Shown here one piece after another: positions 27,844 to 37,123 of a stretch of 64,000 nt of DNA; positions within the stretch are counted from its first letter, which is position 1; each line of letters opens with the position of its first letter. Origin of the DNA: Stieleria maiorica. GTDB taxonomy: Bacteria > Planctomycetota > Planctomycetia > Pirellulales > Pirellulaceae. The stretch lies in the NCBI RefSeq assembly GCF_008035925.1, contig NZ_CP036264.1, forward strand, positions 3,966,402-4,030,401, in the 5' to 3' direction. A model generated the notes under the pieces. It was not told the origin of the DNA and did no database searches. It worked only from the letters and a program-made list of their open reading frames with translations. A program made the translations under genes and the position numbers.

Positions 27844-29184
27844 GTGATTCACGTGGCGACCGTACGCAAACGCCCCAACGGCATTCTAGAAATTCGCTAC
27901 GTGGATGCAGACGGCGAACGCCGCAGCCTGTACCCCGGCAAGGTTTCCAAACGAGACGCAGAAACCATCTGCGGCAAAGTGGAACACATCGTCAGCCGAC
28001 AAATTGCCGGCAGTGATCCAGAACCGAACGTGGCCCAGTGGCTAGCTGACCTTCCCGAGAAACTGCACAACAAGCTGGTGAAAGCAGGACTGGCCGCTCC
28101 GAGGGTGCAACCCGAACCGGAGCCGAAGCCCGAACCGGACCTGGCACCGACGTTGAAGCAGTGGACCGACAACTACATCGAGAACCACCCCGGCAAGCCC
28201 GGAACTATCGAGCAGCTGGAAATCACTGCACGCAGTCTGTGCAAACGGTTTGGCGATGACCGCCGCATTGACGACATCAACGCGGGGGATGCCGAGGATT
28301 ATCGGAAATGGCTGCAGACGAAAGGCAACGAACGGAAGAAGTACAAGACTGGGTTAGCAGAGGGAACCGTGCGCCGCCGGATTGGCCGGACGAAGCAGTT
28401 TTTCAATGCTGCCATCAAGCATCAGATTATCGATCGCAACCCGTTCGCAGACGAAGCGTCAGCCGTCACCGGAAATGCTGACCGCCTGTTCCTTGTTCCT
28501 GCCGACTGGATTGAAACCTGCATCCGAAAAGCTGGCTGTGAGGATTGGCGAGTCATGCTGGCCCTGGCCCGCTACGGCGGTCTGCGCAGCCACGAAACTC
28601 GGATCCAGCGATGGGAGGACATCGACCTACCCAACAACCGGATGATTGTTCGCAGCAACAAAACCCCTCCGATTCGGAGCTGCCCCATTTTCCCCGAGTT
28701 GCGGCCGCACCTGCTGCGGGCAAAGGAAATGGCCCCCGAGGGTGCCGAGTACGTGCAGAACCGCTACGGACAAGATGACAACATCCTGACCGCCCTGGGA
28801 CGAATCATCACGAAGGCCGGGCTGGTGCCGTGGCCGAAGCTGATGCAGAACCTGCGCGCAACTCGCGAAACCGAATTGCTGGCCCGCTATCCAGCCAAGG
28901 ACGTGACCAGCTGGTTGGGGAACTCTCCCGAAGTCGCGAACAAGCACTACGCCATGACGATGCAGGCGTCGTTTGACCGCGCTGTGGCCGAAGGTGCCAG
29001 CATCGCGGGGGTAACGTGTGGGGTACCTGAAAAAGTACCCCCGAAAGTACCCCAGACATTGCAGGACAAGCCGCCGTTAAATGAAGACACAAAAAAAGCC
29101 GATGCGAAAAATCCCGTAAATAACTGGGAATGTCTCGTATCGGCTTTGGCTGACTTGCCCTTAAGCTACCCCGCTAGGACTTGA
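27844..29184 (+). CDS. Tyrosine recombinase/integrase that ends inside tRNA-Gln
   Basis: A 446-residue site-specific recombinase. The N-terminal arm-binding region (ATVRKRPNGILEIRYVDADG) is followed by a core-binding domain (TLKQWTDNYIENHPGKPGTI) and the catalytic domain: the first Arg is in YGGLRSHETRIQRWEDIDL (near residue 246), the second in QNLRATRETELLARYP, and the nucleophile Tyr is in WLGNSPEVANKHYAMT (near 368). The usual His of HxxR is not evident (QNLR), a variant I have seen in planctomycete integrases. The last codons (SYPART) are read from the complement of the tRNA 3' end, so the attachment core lies within the gene. GTG starts at 27844 or 27853. Confidence 0.92.
   Translation: MIHVATVRKRPNGILEIRYVDADGERRSLYPGKVSKRDAETICGKVEHIVSRQIAGSDPEPNVAQWLADLPEKLHNKLVKAGLAAPRVQPEPEPKPEPDLAPTLKQWTDNYIENHPGKPGTIEQLEITARSLCKRFGDDRRIDDINAGDAEDYRKWLQTKGNERKKYKTGLAEGTVRRRIGRTKQFFNAAIKHQIIDRNPFADEASAVTGNADRLFLVPADWIETCIRKAGCEDWRVMLALARYGGLRSHETRIQRWEDIDLPNNRMIVRSNKTPPIRSCPIFPELRPHLLRAKEMAPEGAEYVQNRYGQDDNILTALGRIITKAGLVPWPKLMQNLRATRETELLARYPAKDVTSWLGNSPEVANKHYAMTMQASFDRAVAEGASIAGVTCGVPEKVPPKVPQTLQDKPPLNEDTKKADAKNPVNNWECLVSALADLPLSYPART
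29031..29054 (+). promoter_or_regulatory. Candidate arm-type integrase binding site, right arm
   Basis: A 24-bp block identical to 5580-5603, containing two AAAGTACCCC units separated by CG. It is also coding sequence of the recombinase, reading EKVPPKVPQ. The same orientation and island-side placement at both ends favour a recombination site over shared coding ancestry. Confidence 0.6.
29095..29147 (+). terminator. Inverted repeat inside the recombinase 3' end
   Basis: Arms AAAGCCGAT (29095-29103) and ATCGGCTTT (29139-29147), with an inner TCCC/GGGA pair. It lies within the coding frame 17 bp before the attachment core, mirroring the hairpin at 5480-5514. Confidence 0.45.
29164..29178 (+). 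other. Candidate right attachment site (attR)
   Basis: AGCTACCCCGCTAGG, identical to 5520-5534. It covers the acceptor 3' strand and part of the T-stem of tRNA-Gln (minus strand), a standard target of tyrosine recombinases. Insertion here leaves the tRNA intact. Confidence 0.75.
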
Positions 29185-29237
29185 ACCTAGAATGACTGAA
29201 CCAAAATCAGTAGTGTTGCCAATTACACCACGGGGTA
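29166..29237 (-). tRNA. tRNA-Gln (anticodon UUG)
   Basis: A 72-nt cloverleaf on the minus strand. The acceptor stem is TACCCCG/CGGGGTA with discriminator G, the D-arm is GTGT/ACAC around AATTGGCA, the anticodon arm ACTGA/TCAGT has loop TTTTGGT (anticodon TTG), and the T-arm CTAGG/CCTAG has loop TTCAAGT. CCA is not encoded. It serves as the integration site of the island. Confidence 0.95.
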
Positions 29238-29731
29238 GTGACTTGCGTCTGAGGCGGAAGTTTAGCAACTGATTTCCATCTGCTGAATAGGAGTCGGCAA
29301 GAACTTTTCAGGTTCGCGAGGGAAAATTTGTCGCAGGGGGGGATCGGCGGCCGCAAATGGCATGGAATTTTTTCTCGGCATCGGCGAATTGGGCTGGCGG
29401 ACGACGCCGAGACTGGTTTTGCGGCAGAATACGTGGGTGGGCGCGGGAGCATCCGCGGTCGACCCTCCCTTCCGAGGTTAGGCGGTGATTAAGACGTTGA
29501 ACGTCACCGGGTTTCACTACTCTCCCCAGCCGCCTGAACCACAAGGAGGTCTTTGCTCACGGATGGTGTGTGGTCGGGGATCCGTGGGTTCGCGCTGCTA
29601 TCCGTGGGATTCTTAGTTTTCCCAAGACTTCTACTCCGAACGCATCACCTCTTCCAGGGAGGGTTTTTTTCACGTTCTACCGATGCATCTCGACGCACTC
29701 GGCCTTCTTGGAAATCGAGGGATTCCGTTCG
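29238..29731. other. Intergenic region with a short direct repeat
   Basis: Between tRNA-Gln and the RND pump. It contains ATCCGTGGG twice (29580, 29601), a unit whose surroundings recur at 37020-37050. It presumably includes the tRNA promoter; no clear consensus was found. No open frame here has support. Confidence 0.5.
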
Positions 29732-32700
29732 TCACGACGCCAGGCCTTGCTCGGTTTCGCCATTGGACTCGGCGGCGAAATCGAGGGGGTCGGGCATTTT
29801 TTCGCGGGTGATGTGCAGATCGTGCAGGAGTGCTGCGGCCGAGTTGTATGCTCGCAAGTACAGCGTGTAGAACACCGGAACAAGGAACAGGACCAAACCG
29901 GTCGCCAAGCACAATCCGAACGCCAGCGAGGCCGCCATCGGGATCAGCAACTGGGCCTGGAAAGAACGCTCCAGCATCAAGGGGATCAGTCCGGCGATCG
30001 TCGTCAGACTGGTCAGCAGGATCGGCCGGAAACGTCGCTGGCCGGCATCGGCGAGCGCTTCGGTCGGCGGATAGCCTTCGCGGACACGCACGTTGATGAA
30101 GTCGATCAGCACGATCGAATCGTTGATCACCACTCCCGAAAGCGCGACCAGTCCGAACATGCTGAACAGCGTCAACGGCAACCCCAGAATCGCGTGCCCC
30201 CAGACCGCACCGATCATCCCGAACGGCACGATCATCAGGATCAAGAGCGGCTGGACGTAGGAACGGAACTGGATCACCAGCAACACGTACATCGCAATGA
30301 TCGCGATCCCGAATCCCGTCATCAAGCTGCCCACCGACTCGCGACTCTGTTCGGCTTGGCCTTCCCAACGCACCTGCACGCCGGGGTACTTTTTCGCCAT
30401 CTGCGGCAGGTAGTTGGCTTGCAAGTCCGCGATGATCAGCGACGAGTTGGCGGTTTTCCAATCCAGATCCGCGCTGATCGTGATCGATCGTTGTTGGTCG
30501 ACACGGTTGATTTCCGAAAAGCCGCGTTTCAGCGTGACTTCGGCGAGCTCTTCGATCGGGTGTTCGTTGCCGGCGGGATCGCGGACGCGGATTTCGCGAA
30601 AATTCACCAGCGAGCGCCGTTCTTCCTGCGGGTAGCGGACCATCAACTTGACTTCGTGTCGCCCGCGTTGCAACCGCATCGCTTCGGCACCGAAATAGGT
30701 GTTGCGAACGGTATTGCCGAGATCCATGGGCGTGATCCCTGTGGCCAGCGCGCTATCTTTGACGCGAAACTGGAATTCCCATTTTCCCGGCGTGTTGTCA
30801 TCGGCGATGTCGAACACGCCATCATAGGTGGCCAGTTGAGCTTTGACCGCATCGGTGGCCTGCAGCAACTGTTCTTCGTCGTCACTGTCGGCCAGCAATT
30901 TAAACTCGATCGGTTTGCCGCCCGGGCCGACTCCGACGCTGCCGTACGTGACGCTTTCCACCCCGGCGAACTCTCCGGATTCGGCACGCCACATCGCCAG
31001 CAGATCCTTGCTGTGGATGTTGCGAATGTTGGTGTCATGCAGCTCGGCAAAAATCTGTCCGACGCTGCTTCCCGAACCGCCGCCGCCGGCCGGGTTTTGC
31101 GTGTTGGTCGTGTTGCCGACTTCGCGATAGGTCAACCGCACGGGGCCGGAGATGACATCGTTGCTGCCGGGATAGATCGATTTGATGTCGGTGTTTTCTT
31201 CCTCGGCCCGGGCCTGGGCGATGCGCCGGCTGACCCGACGGAGTGCACGTTCCATCTCCCGTGTCGCCCGATCGGTTTCGATCGCCGGCGTGCCATCGGG
31301 AAACACGATCACCGCTTGCAAGAAGTTGTTGTCCGATTTGGGGAACAAGATCGAAGGCACGATGCCGCCGCGGATCATCCCCCAAGTGCCCAGCGCCATC
31401 ATGATCGAGACGGCGATCGGGATCATCGGGTAATGCAGGCTGAACTTCAGTGCCGGCGTATAAAGTCGGTTGCACACGAAGTTCAATCCGCTGGCGAATC
31501 GTTCTCCCAACCACGCCAGCAGCAATCCGAGCGGCCGCAGTGGATAGGAGAGGATCTCCAGCACACGAAAGAACCCGGTGTGCGAATGTGCCAGGTGACT
31601 CGGCAAGACGAAGATGCTTTCCCACAGGGAGATCACCAGCATCGCGATCACGGCGAACGGGATCACGGCCATGAATTTGCCCATCACACCCGAAACAAAA
31701 AACATCGGTGCAAACGCGATGATTGTCGTCATGATGGATGCGGTCACGGAGGGGAATACCTCCATCGTGCCATCAATGGCCGCCTGTTTACGCGTTTTGC
31801 CCATCTGGCGATGCGCGTAGATGTTTTCGCCGATCACGATCGCATCGTCGACAACGATCCCGAGCGCGACCAGGAAGCTGAACAGCGAAAGCATGTTGAG
31901 CGTCTGGTCCCCTAAGGCCAGCGCCGCACCGGCGCCCAAAATCGAGACGGGGATTCCCAACGCGACCCAGAACGCGAGCCGCATTTCCAGGAACAATGTC
32001 AGCACCAGGAACACCAACAATAAACCTTGAAGCCCATTGCGTCGTAGCAGATCCAACCGCCCGCGGACCTCGGTGCTGGTGTCGCTCCAGATTTCGAATC
32101 GATACCCCGCCGGAAGCGATTTGTCGGCGACGTAGGCTCGGACGTCGCCGACCATCGCCAGCAAGTCTTCGCTTTTGGAGCGTTCGACGTTGACCACCAT
32201 CGCCGGTTCGCCATTGATTTCACCGACCATGGTGGAATCTTCGAATTCATCTTTCACGCTGCCCAGGTCGCCGACGGTCAGCACCACGCCGTCGGCCCGT
32301 GTGACGATCGGCAACCGTTCGATTTCCTCGCCGACGCGGCCCTTGTTTTTGGCCCGCAACAGGATCTCCTGGCCTTCGGTCTTGAGTTGCCCGCCGGGCA
32401 GTTCCACGTTGTGGGTCCGCAAGATCTCGGCCACCTGCGTCAGGGTCAGATCATGGCTGCGGAGTGTCGCTTCGGGAATCTCGACATCGATCTGGTAGGG
32501 CCGGGTGCCCATGATGGACGCCGACGAGACGGTCGGCAGCATCAGCACATCGTCGCGAATCCCCTCGGCGATCTCTCGCAGCTTCAGTTCCGCCTCTTGG
32601 GAGCGGTCTTGCGGGCCGATGATCCCGATTCGGATGGCGGCGTCGCGAAACGTGATCTGTTGGATCTGGGGGTCTTCGGCCAATTCGGGAAAGCTGGGGA

Positions 32701-33049
32701 TGCGATCGACTTCGCGATCGATTTCCGCCATCACCTTTTGAACATTTTTGACGTCCGACCGAAGCTCGGCCAAGACGTACGCGCCGCCTTCGCGGGCGAT
32801 CGAGGTGACCTTTTTGATGCCGTTGATCGACCGAATCGATTCTTCCACCTTTTGACAGATCGCTTCTTCGCAATCCTTCGGTGTCGCACCCGGATAAGGG
32901 ACGGTCACCATCACGACTTCGAGTTCAAATTCCGGGAACACTTCCCGGCGCATTTGCATCAACGAGAGCCCGCCGATGGTCATCAACGCCATCATCAACA
33001 CGTTCATGCCGGGCCCGTTGGTGATGGCCCACGTGATCAATCGTCTCAT
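29732..33049 (-). CDS. RND-family efflux transporter permease (AcrB/HAE1-like)
   Basis: A 1105-residue inner-membrane proton-driven exporter subunit. The first helix (NVLMMALMTIGGLSLMQMRR) is followed by REVFPEFELEVVMVTVPYPG, the usual entry to the first porter domain. A helical block around FLVLTLFLEMRLAFWVALGI and VALGIVVDDAIVIGENIYAH contains the conserved Asp residues of the proton relay. A second periplasmic loop and helix block (GVVINDSIVLIDFINVRVRE) complete the duplicated fold. The ATG at 33049 overlaps the adaptor stop as ATGA, so adaptor and pump are coupled. The substrate is not predictable. No outer-membrane TolC-like gene is adjacent. Confidence 0.95.
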   Translation of the reverse strand: MRRLITWAITNGPGMNVLMMALMTIGGLSLMQMRREVFPEFELEVVMVTVPYPGATPKDCEEAICQKVEESIRSINGIKKVTSIAREGGAYVLAELRSDVKNVQKVMAEIDREVDRIPSFPELAEDPQIQQITFRDAAIRIGIIGPQDRSQEAELKLREIAEGIRDDVLMLPTVSSASIMGTRPYQIDVEIPEATLRSHDLTLTQVAEILRTHNVELPGGQLKTEGQEILLRAKNKGRVGEEIERLPIVTRADGVVLTVGDLGSVKDEFEDSTMVGEINGEPAMVVNVERSKSEDLLAMVGDVRAYVADKSLPAGYRFEIWSDTSTEVRGRLDLLRRNGLQGLLLVFLVLTLFLEMRLAFWVALGIPVSILGAGAALALGDQTLNMLSLFSFLVALGIVVDDAIVIGENIYAHRQMGKTRKQAAIDGTMEVFPSVTASIMTTIIAFAPMFFVSGVMGKFMAVIPFAVIAMLVISLWESIFVLPSHLAHSHTGFFRVLEILSYPLRPLGLLLAWLGERFASGLNFVCNRLYTPALKFSLHYPMIPIAVSIMMALGTWGMIRGGIVPSILFPKSDNNFLQAVIVFPDGTPAIETDRATREMERALRRVSRRIAQARAEEENTDIKSIYPGSNDVISGPVRLTYREVGNTTNTQNPAGGGGSGSSVGQIFAELHDTNIRNIHSKDLLAMWRAESGEFAGVESVTYGSVGVGPGGKPIEFKLLADSDDEEQLLQATDAVKAQLATYDGVFDIADDNTPGKWEFQFRVKDSALATGITPMDLGNTVRNTYFGAEAMRLQRGRHEVKLMVRYPQEERRSLVNFREIRVRDPAGNEHPIEELAEVTLKRGFSEINRVDQQRSITISADLDWKTANSSLIIADLQANYLPQMAKKYPGVQVRWEGQAEQSRESVGSLMTGFGIAIIAMYVLLVIQFRSYVQPLLILMIVPFGMIGAVWGHAILGLPLTLFSMFGLVALSGVVINDSIVLIDFINVRVREGYPPTEALADAGQRRFRPILLTSLTTIAGLIPLMLERSFQAQLLIPMAASLAFGLCLATGLVLFLVPVFYTLYLRAYNSAAALLHDLHITREKMPDPLDFAAESNGETEQGLAS

Positions 33050-34872
33050 TCTTGAATCTCTGCTCGCGCCGGCAGCCCTTCGGGCGGAATCGAATCGAGG
33101 GGCGACACGACGACATAGTCGCCGCTGGCCAAGTCGGACGTGTCCGATTCGCAGACCCAAACGCGGTCGGGCGACTGTAGCGACGGAGCCAAGTTGCTGT
33201 CGAGCGCTTCGGCGTCCTGAAGCCTGAGCGAGTCGATCGGGAAGACGGATCGTGAGTACTTGACGATACCGGCTTTCCAGTCGGCGGGGTCAAAGGGCGG
33301 CTCGTTGGCGAGGTCCCCGGCATCGGGCGTGTCGTCACCGGAAGGAGCGTCGTTGGCCGTGGGGGCGTCATCGGCCGCCGGCGTTGTCGCCGCAGCAGCC
33401 GACGGTGCCGCAGCAGCCGATGGTGCCGACTCCGCCGTCTTTTTGGCCGCGGCGATCCGCTCGGCTAACACCGATTCGTCTTCATGAAACTTCCACACCC
33501 GATTACCCGGGCGGAGCGCTTTGGCGGGAATCACGACCAGTTCGGACTTCGGTTGCAACTGCAATCGGACTCGGACGAACATGCCGCGCAACAAGGCGTT
33601 GGTGCGATCGGCGACTTGTTGGTCACCTTTTTGGTCGATGTAGTGTGTCGGGGCGTCGACCAGCAACCGCACCGGCACGGTACGCGTGTTGGGATCGATG
33701 CCGATGCCGTCATAGGAAACCAGGGTTCCTTTCCAGCGGTGAACGGTTCCGGGGCGGCCGGCGACTTCGTACTCGATGATCGCGTCGGTTTTGGGCAGGT
33801 CATAGGCGGCGGCCTGCGTCGAGCCGTCTTGGTCCAACACCCAATGCAGTTGGTCCATCCGCATGCTGGCGGCGACTTCGACTTTCCCCGTATCTTCAAT
33901 TGTGACCAACGTCGTGCCGCGATTGACAAACGAGTTCACATCGGCTTCTTCACTGACGATCACGCCGCTGATCGGGGCCGCGATGACGCAACGTTTTAAG
34001 TTGACTTCGGCGACACGCAACTGGGTCGCGGCGAGCTGTTCGGCCGCTTCCAAACGCAGTCGGCGAGAGCGCAACAGGTCCAGCTGATTTTCTAGCGTCA
34101 CGAGTTGTTGATTGGCTTGCAGCAGCGCGCTTCGTGCCTTGTCGACTTCGGCTTGACTGGCAAACGTCTTCAGTGCCGTCTGGCGATCCACCTCCTTCTG
34201 TTGCAGTGTGACATCTTGGCGAGCGATTTCGATGGACCGCTGGGTGTTCGCGATCTCCTGGTCGTTTTCACTGATCGCGCGGTACTCGCGATCGCGTTGG
34301 TTCTTCAGCCGTTCGACTTCCCATTGGTAGTCCTCCGGATCGATTTTCATCAGAACCTCGCCCTCGGTCACGATCGAACCGGCTTCGCAATTGGCCGATT
34401 TTTCGATCACCGTTCCTGCCACTTCGGATGCCACGCGGGCTTCGCGAAAGGGGACGACCGTACCATCGATCACCAGTTCGAGTTGTTGGCCGGTTTCGGC
34501 AAGCGAGCGGACCTTGATGACACGGGTTGCCGGCAGCGACTTCATGATGGCGGTCGCCGACGTGTCCGGCGGGGGCACCGGCTTGGCTTCGGCCACACCG
34601 AGCGAGCGTACGATCAGCACTCCGCCGAGCACCAACAGGACCGGGATGGCGACGTTGAACAGCAGGAACAGATCCCAGCGGCGTGGAACGGAAAAATGAT
34701 GGGGGGAAGCCGCCGAGTTGATGACGTCGTAACCGCTTTGACCGCCGGTTTTGGCAGGTTTGGGTGGGGTTCCCGCACCGCCCGTCTCGTGGGCGGACGA
34801 ATCGGCGTCCTGGGCTCGTTCGGATTCTGCTCGTTCGGTTTCTGTCGTCAGTGGCATTGGCGAGCGGCCCAT
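33046..34872 (-). CDS. RND efflux periplasmic adaptor (membrane-fusion protein, HlyD/AcrA-like)
   Basis: A 608-residue adaptor that links the inner-membrane pump to an outer channel. One N-terminal membrane helix (LFLLFNVAIPVLLVLGGVLI) follows a charged cytoplasmic leader. The biotinyl-lipoyl half motifs flank a long coiled-coil hairpin (RDREYRAISENDQEIANTQR to AAEQLAATQLRVAEVNLKRC), and the beta-barrel segment contains PISGVIVSEEADVNSFVNRG. Unusually, an Ala/Asp/Pro-rich spacer of about 60 residues (AAPSAAAATTPAADDAPTAN) splits the last beta domain. The start is ATG 34872 or 34857. It is the first gene of the pump operon, 113 bp after larC. Confidence 0.92.
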   Translation of the reverse strand: MGRSPMPLTTETERAESERAQDADSSAHETGGAGTPPKPAKTGGQSGYDVINSAASPHHFSVPRRWDLFLLFNVAIPVLLVLGGVLIVRSLGVAEAKPVPPPDTSATAIMKSLPATRVIKVRSLAETGQQLELVIDGTVVPFREARVASEVAGTVIEKSANCEAGSIVTEGEVLMKIDPEDYQWEVERLKNQRDREYRAISENDQEIANTQRSIEIARQDVTLQQKEVDRQTALKTFASQAEVDKARSALLQANQQLVTLENQLDLLRSRRLRLEAAEQLAATQLRVAEVNLKRCVIAAPISGVIVSEEADVNSFVNRGTTLVTIEDTGKVEVAASMRMDQLHWVLDQDGSTQAAAYDLPKTDAIIEYEVAGRPGTVHRWKGTLVSYDGIGIDPNTRTVPVRLLVDAPTHYIDQKGDQQVADRTNALLRGMFVRVRLQLQPKSELVVIPAKALRPGNRVWKFHEDESVLAERIAAAKKTAESAPSAAAAPSAAAATTPAADDAPTANDAPSGDDTPDAGDLANEPPFDPADWKAGIVKYSRSVFPIDSLRLQDAEALDSNLAPSLQSPDRVWVCESDTSDLASGDYVVVSPLDSIPPEGLPARAEIQE

Positions 34873-34985
34873 CCAATCATTTGAGTGTGAGAAGCGAAGA
34901 AGGTCGTTGTCATCTGGTCGCAAAAGTATAACTCGGGGGCCAAATCGAGCCCGCGGCATTACGCCACAGAGGTTAGACGTGGCGG

Positions 34986-36182
34986 TCAAGCACCAGGCAG
35001 TGCGGCTTCGGCAAGGCGGCGGATTTCCAGCGTCGACAGTGAACATTCATTCGCCAAGCGACGTGCGTCGTCGTCCTCCACCTTGACCCGTTTTTTGCCG
35101 CTGGGCAACGTCACCGACTTTGCCTTGACCGGCCCCAACGAAGTCTCGATCGTGATCGATTCACGCTCCAAAGTTTCGCGGTCGACCGGGTAGCGTCGAA
35201 TCCCGATCGACGGCGTGTGAACAAAGATCAACTCCTCCAGCGCCGCGATTTGATCGACGCGCGTGATCACCGACAGCACCACCCCGCTGCGACCTTTCTT
35301 CATGGTGCACGGCGTTTGGGTGACATCGAGTGCCCCGGCGTCCATCAATCGGTTGACACAATCGGCGATCTGTTCGCCGGTCGCGTCATCCAAGTTCGTT
35401 TCCAGTACGACGACCTTGTCATGGTGGACGTGAGTATTTTGTGAGGCTGATGCGCTGTCGGCGCGGTGACCGAGCAACACGCGGAGTATGTTGGCCTGGT
35501 CGGGTAAATCCATCGTCCCGGCGCCATATCCGATCGCGTCGACGATCATCGAGGGGATCGGCCCGAAATCGCCGCACAATTCCTTCAGGATCGCCGCACC
35601 CGTCGGCGTGGTCAGCTCCTTGGCGATCGAGCAGGGCGCGATCGGGATGCCCCGCAGGATTTCGGCCGTCGCCGGTGCCGGAACCGCCACCAAGCCGTGG
35701 TCGATTTTGACCGAACCGGTGCCGGTCGGGACGGGCGATGCCATCGCCGCGGTGATCCCCAGATTGTTGATTGCCACCGCAGCCCCCACGATGTCGGCGA
35801 TCGAATCGATGGCTCCGACCTCGTGAAAGTGGACTTTTTCCAGCGTGGTCCCGTGCACCTTGGCTTCGGCGACCGCGACATGGCCGAAGATTCGTTTCGC
35901 CAGCGTTTTGGCCGACGGCTCGATCTCGCCGGCCGAATCGATCATGTCGGTGATGTGATGCAAGTGCCGATGGGCATGCTCGGGCGGGTGCTCGATTTTC
36001 ACCGAAACGGCACGAAAACCGCATTTTTTGACGTCACCGGTCACGATCGACAATTCCGGCAACCCCATCGATCGCACCGCCGCTTCGATGGCCGCCGGAT
36101 CCGCCCCCAGGTCGAAGAGGGCTCCCAGCGTCATGTCGCCGCTGATGCCGCTGAAACAATCAAAATAGGCAAATTTGGTCAT
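34986..36182 (-). CDS. larC: LarC, nickel insertion protein for the nickel-pincer cofactor
   Basis: A 398-residue enzyme that uses CTP to insert nickel into the pyridinium-bisthiocarboxylate mononucleotide made by LarB and LarE, giving the cofactor of lactate racemase-type enzymes. Family motifs are clear: MTKFAYFDCFSGISGDMTLG, KVHFHEVGAIDSIADIVGAA, PTPTG-like LTTPTGAAILKEL and TNLDDATGEQIADCVNRLMD. The His-rich HPPEHAHRHLHHITD is a likely metal-handling segment. The ATG at 36182 gives the normal N-terminus. larB, larE and larA are not in the window. The gene lies just upstream of the efflux pair on the same strand. Confidence 0.95.
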   Translation of the reverse strand: MTKFAYFDCFSGISGDMTLGALFDLGADPAAIEAAVRSMGLPELSIVTGDVKKCGFRAVSVKIEHPPEHAHRHLHHITDMIDSAGEIEPSAKTLAKRIFGHVAVAEAKVHGTTLEKVHFHEVGAIDSIADIVGAAVAINNLGITAAMASPVPTGTGSVKIDHGLVAVPAPATAEILRGIPIAPCSIAKELTTPTGAAILKELCGDFGPIPSMIVDAIGYGAGTMDLPDQANILRVLLGHRADSASASQNTHVHHDKVVVLETNLDDATGEQIADCVNRLMDAGALDVTQTPCTMKKGRSGVVLSVITRVDQIAALEELIFVHTPSIGIRRYPVDRETLERESITIETSLGPVKAKSVTLPSGKKRVKVEDDDARRLANECSLSTLEIRRLAEAALPGA

Positions 36183-36524
36183 GGATGGTCGATCGAGGGG
36201 GAAGAGGGAGCAATCGGTTCCCAGGGAATTGGACGGGCGCGCCGGATCACCCATCGCCCCTCCCCTCGCTTCGTTCGCCCCTCCCTGAAAGGAGGGTTTC
36301 GTCGGAGGGAGGAGGTTCCCATAACCTGGGAACTAGGAATATGCATCCCGCACGACCGGTTCGTGAAGGTCACCTGATAAGGTCGCTGTACACAGTGATC
36401 CGGTGCCGTTATACTCCGCGACCCTCCAAGCGACCATGGATCGCGAGAACCCGGGGAGAGGCCTCGGGGCACAGACACAGAGTACCAGCGTTCGTTCCAG
36501 AGCGCCACCCGGTGAGAGATTCCG
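36183..36524 (+). promoter_or_regulatory. Upstream region of rpmJ with a possible -10 element
   Basis: About 340 bp between larC and rpmJ. TATACT at 36410-36415 is a good -10 match, about 110 bp before the rpmJ ATG; no strong -35 is visible. GGTGAGAGA precedes the rpmJ start as a weak ribosome-binding site. The first part is pyrimidine-rich with a short GGAGGG/CCCTCC inversion. Confidence 0.4.
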
Positions 36525-36677
36525 ATGAAAGTTGTCAGCAGCATTGGCGCATTGAAATACCGCCACCCCGATTGCCAAGTCGTCAAACGACGTGGCCGAG
36601 TCTACGTGATTTGCAAGAGCAATCCGAAGTTCAAAGTCCGCCAAGGTGGCGCGAAGGTCAAAAAGACCCGCCGCTAG
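36525..36677 (+). CDS. rpmJ: 50S ribosomal protein L36
   Basis: A 50-residue basic protein beginning [20 protein letters not shown], followed by [20 protein letters not shown] and ending KKTRR. The [19 protein letters not shown] core is diagnostic of L36, the smallest large-subunit protein, which binds 23S rRNA. It is longer than the 37-38 residues of the common form and keeps only some zinc ligands (His14, Cys17, Cys30), as in zinc-independent variants. It stands alone rather than in a ribosomal operon and is followed by a good terminator. Confidence 0.95.
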   Translation: MKVVSSIGALKYRHPDCQVVKRRGRVYVICKSNPKFKVRQGGAKVKKTRR

Positions 36678-36755
36678 GGTGCGGTTGGCCAGCGAGGGCC
36701 GTCGGCTGCGTCAGGCAGGCGTCGGGGATTCACGGGCCATCTGAATGGATCGCAA

Positions 36756-36789
36756 CGATCGGCAGCCGTCTGCGGCTGTCGATTTTTTT
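36756..36789 (+). terminator. Intrinsic terminator of rpmJ
   Basis: GATCGGCAGCC pairs with GGCTGTCGAT around GTCTGC, followed by seven T residues (36783-36789). It lies about 80 bp after the rpmJ stop. Confidence 0.85.
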
Positions 36790-36820
36790 GTGCGCGTCAT
36801 GCACCCAATGTCAGATTCGG

Positions 36821-36990
36821 GCAAGAAGATTTCGGGGGTAGGAAAATACTGCGATGCACCATCCCCATGACGCGGAAAATCTTCTTAACGCCAAAATTTT
36901 CCGACCTCTGCACCCCGGCACCGGGTCCTGACAGGTCGGTGCAAATCAGAGGAGGGAGGGCAGAATGATTCGGGGCAGAATGATGACCTG
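36821..36990. repeat. Dispersed repeat family 2, copy B
   Basis: AAGAAGATTTCGGGGGTAGG near the left, AAAATCTTCTTAACGCCAAA in the middle (inverted to the first), and a tail of two GGCAGAATGAT units separated by TCGG. The order is the same as at 5278-5385 and 48034-48182. The inverted arms could fold into a long structured RNA. Confidence 0.75.
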
Positions 36991-37019
36991 CCCGTGCGTT
37001 TGTTTCCAGGCCGCTCTCC

Positions 37020-37050
37020 ATCCGTGGGTACGCCCTGCCATCCGTGGGTT
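37020..37050. repeat. Short direct-repeat unit (ATCCGTGGG twice)
   Basis: ATCCGTGGG at 37020 and 37041 with a 12-bp spacer closely matching 29580-29609. This copy directly follows repeat family 2 copy B. Confidence 0.6.
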
Positions 37051-37123
37051 GATTTCGTTTCCTCCGGATCCAACCCACCGCTCACCGCCTCGGGGCGGAT
37101 GCCATTTCGATTCGAGTTTACCT

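Noticed and set aside
29570..31915. 781-aa plus-strand open frame rich in His, Gln and Asp
   Set aside because: It mirrors the RND permease on the minus strand; the composition is the usual antisense artefact of GC-rich coding DNA.
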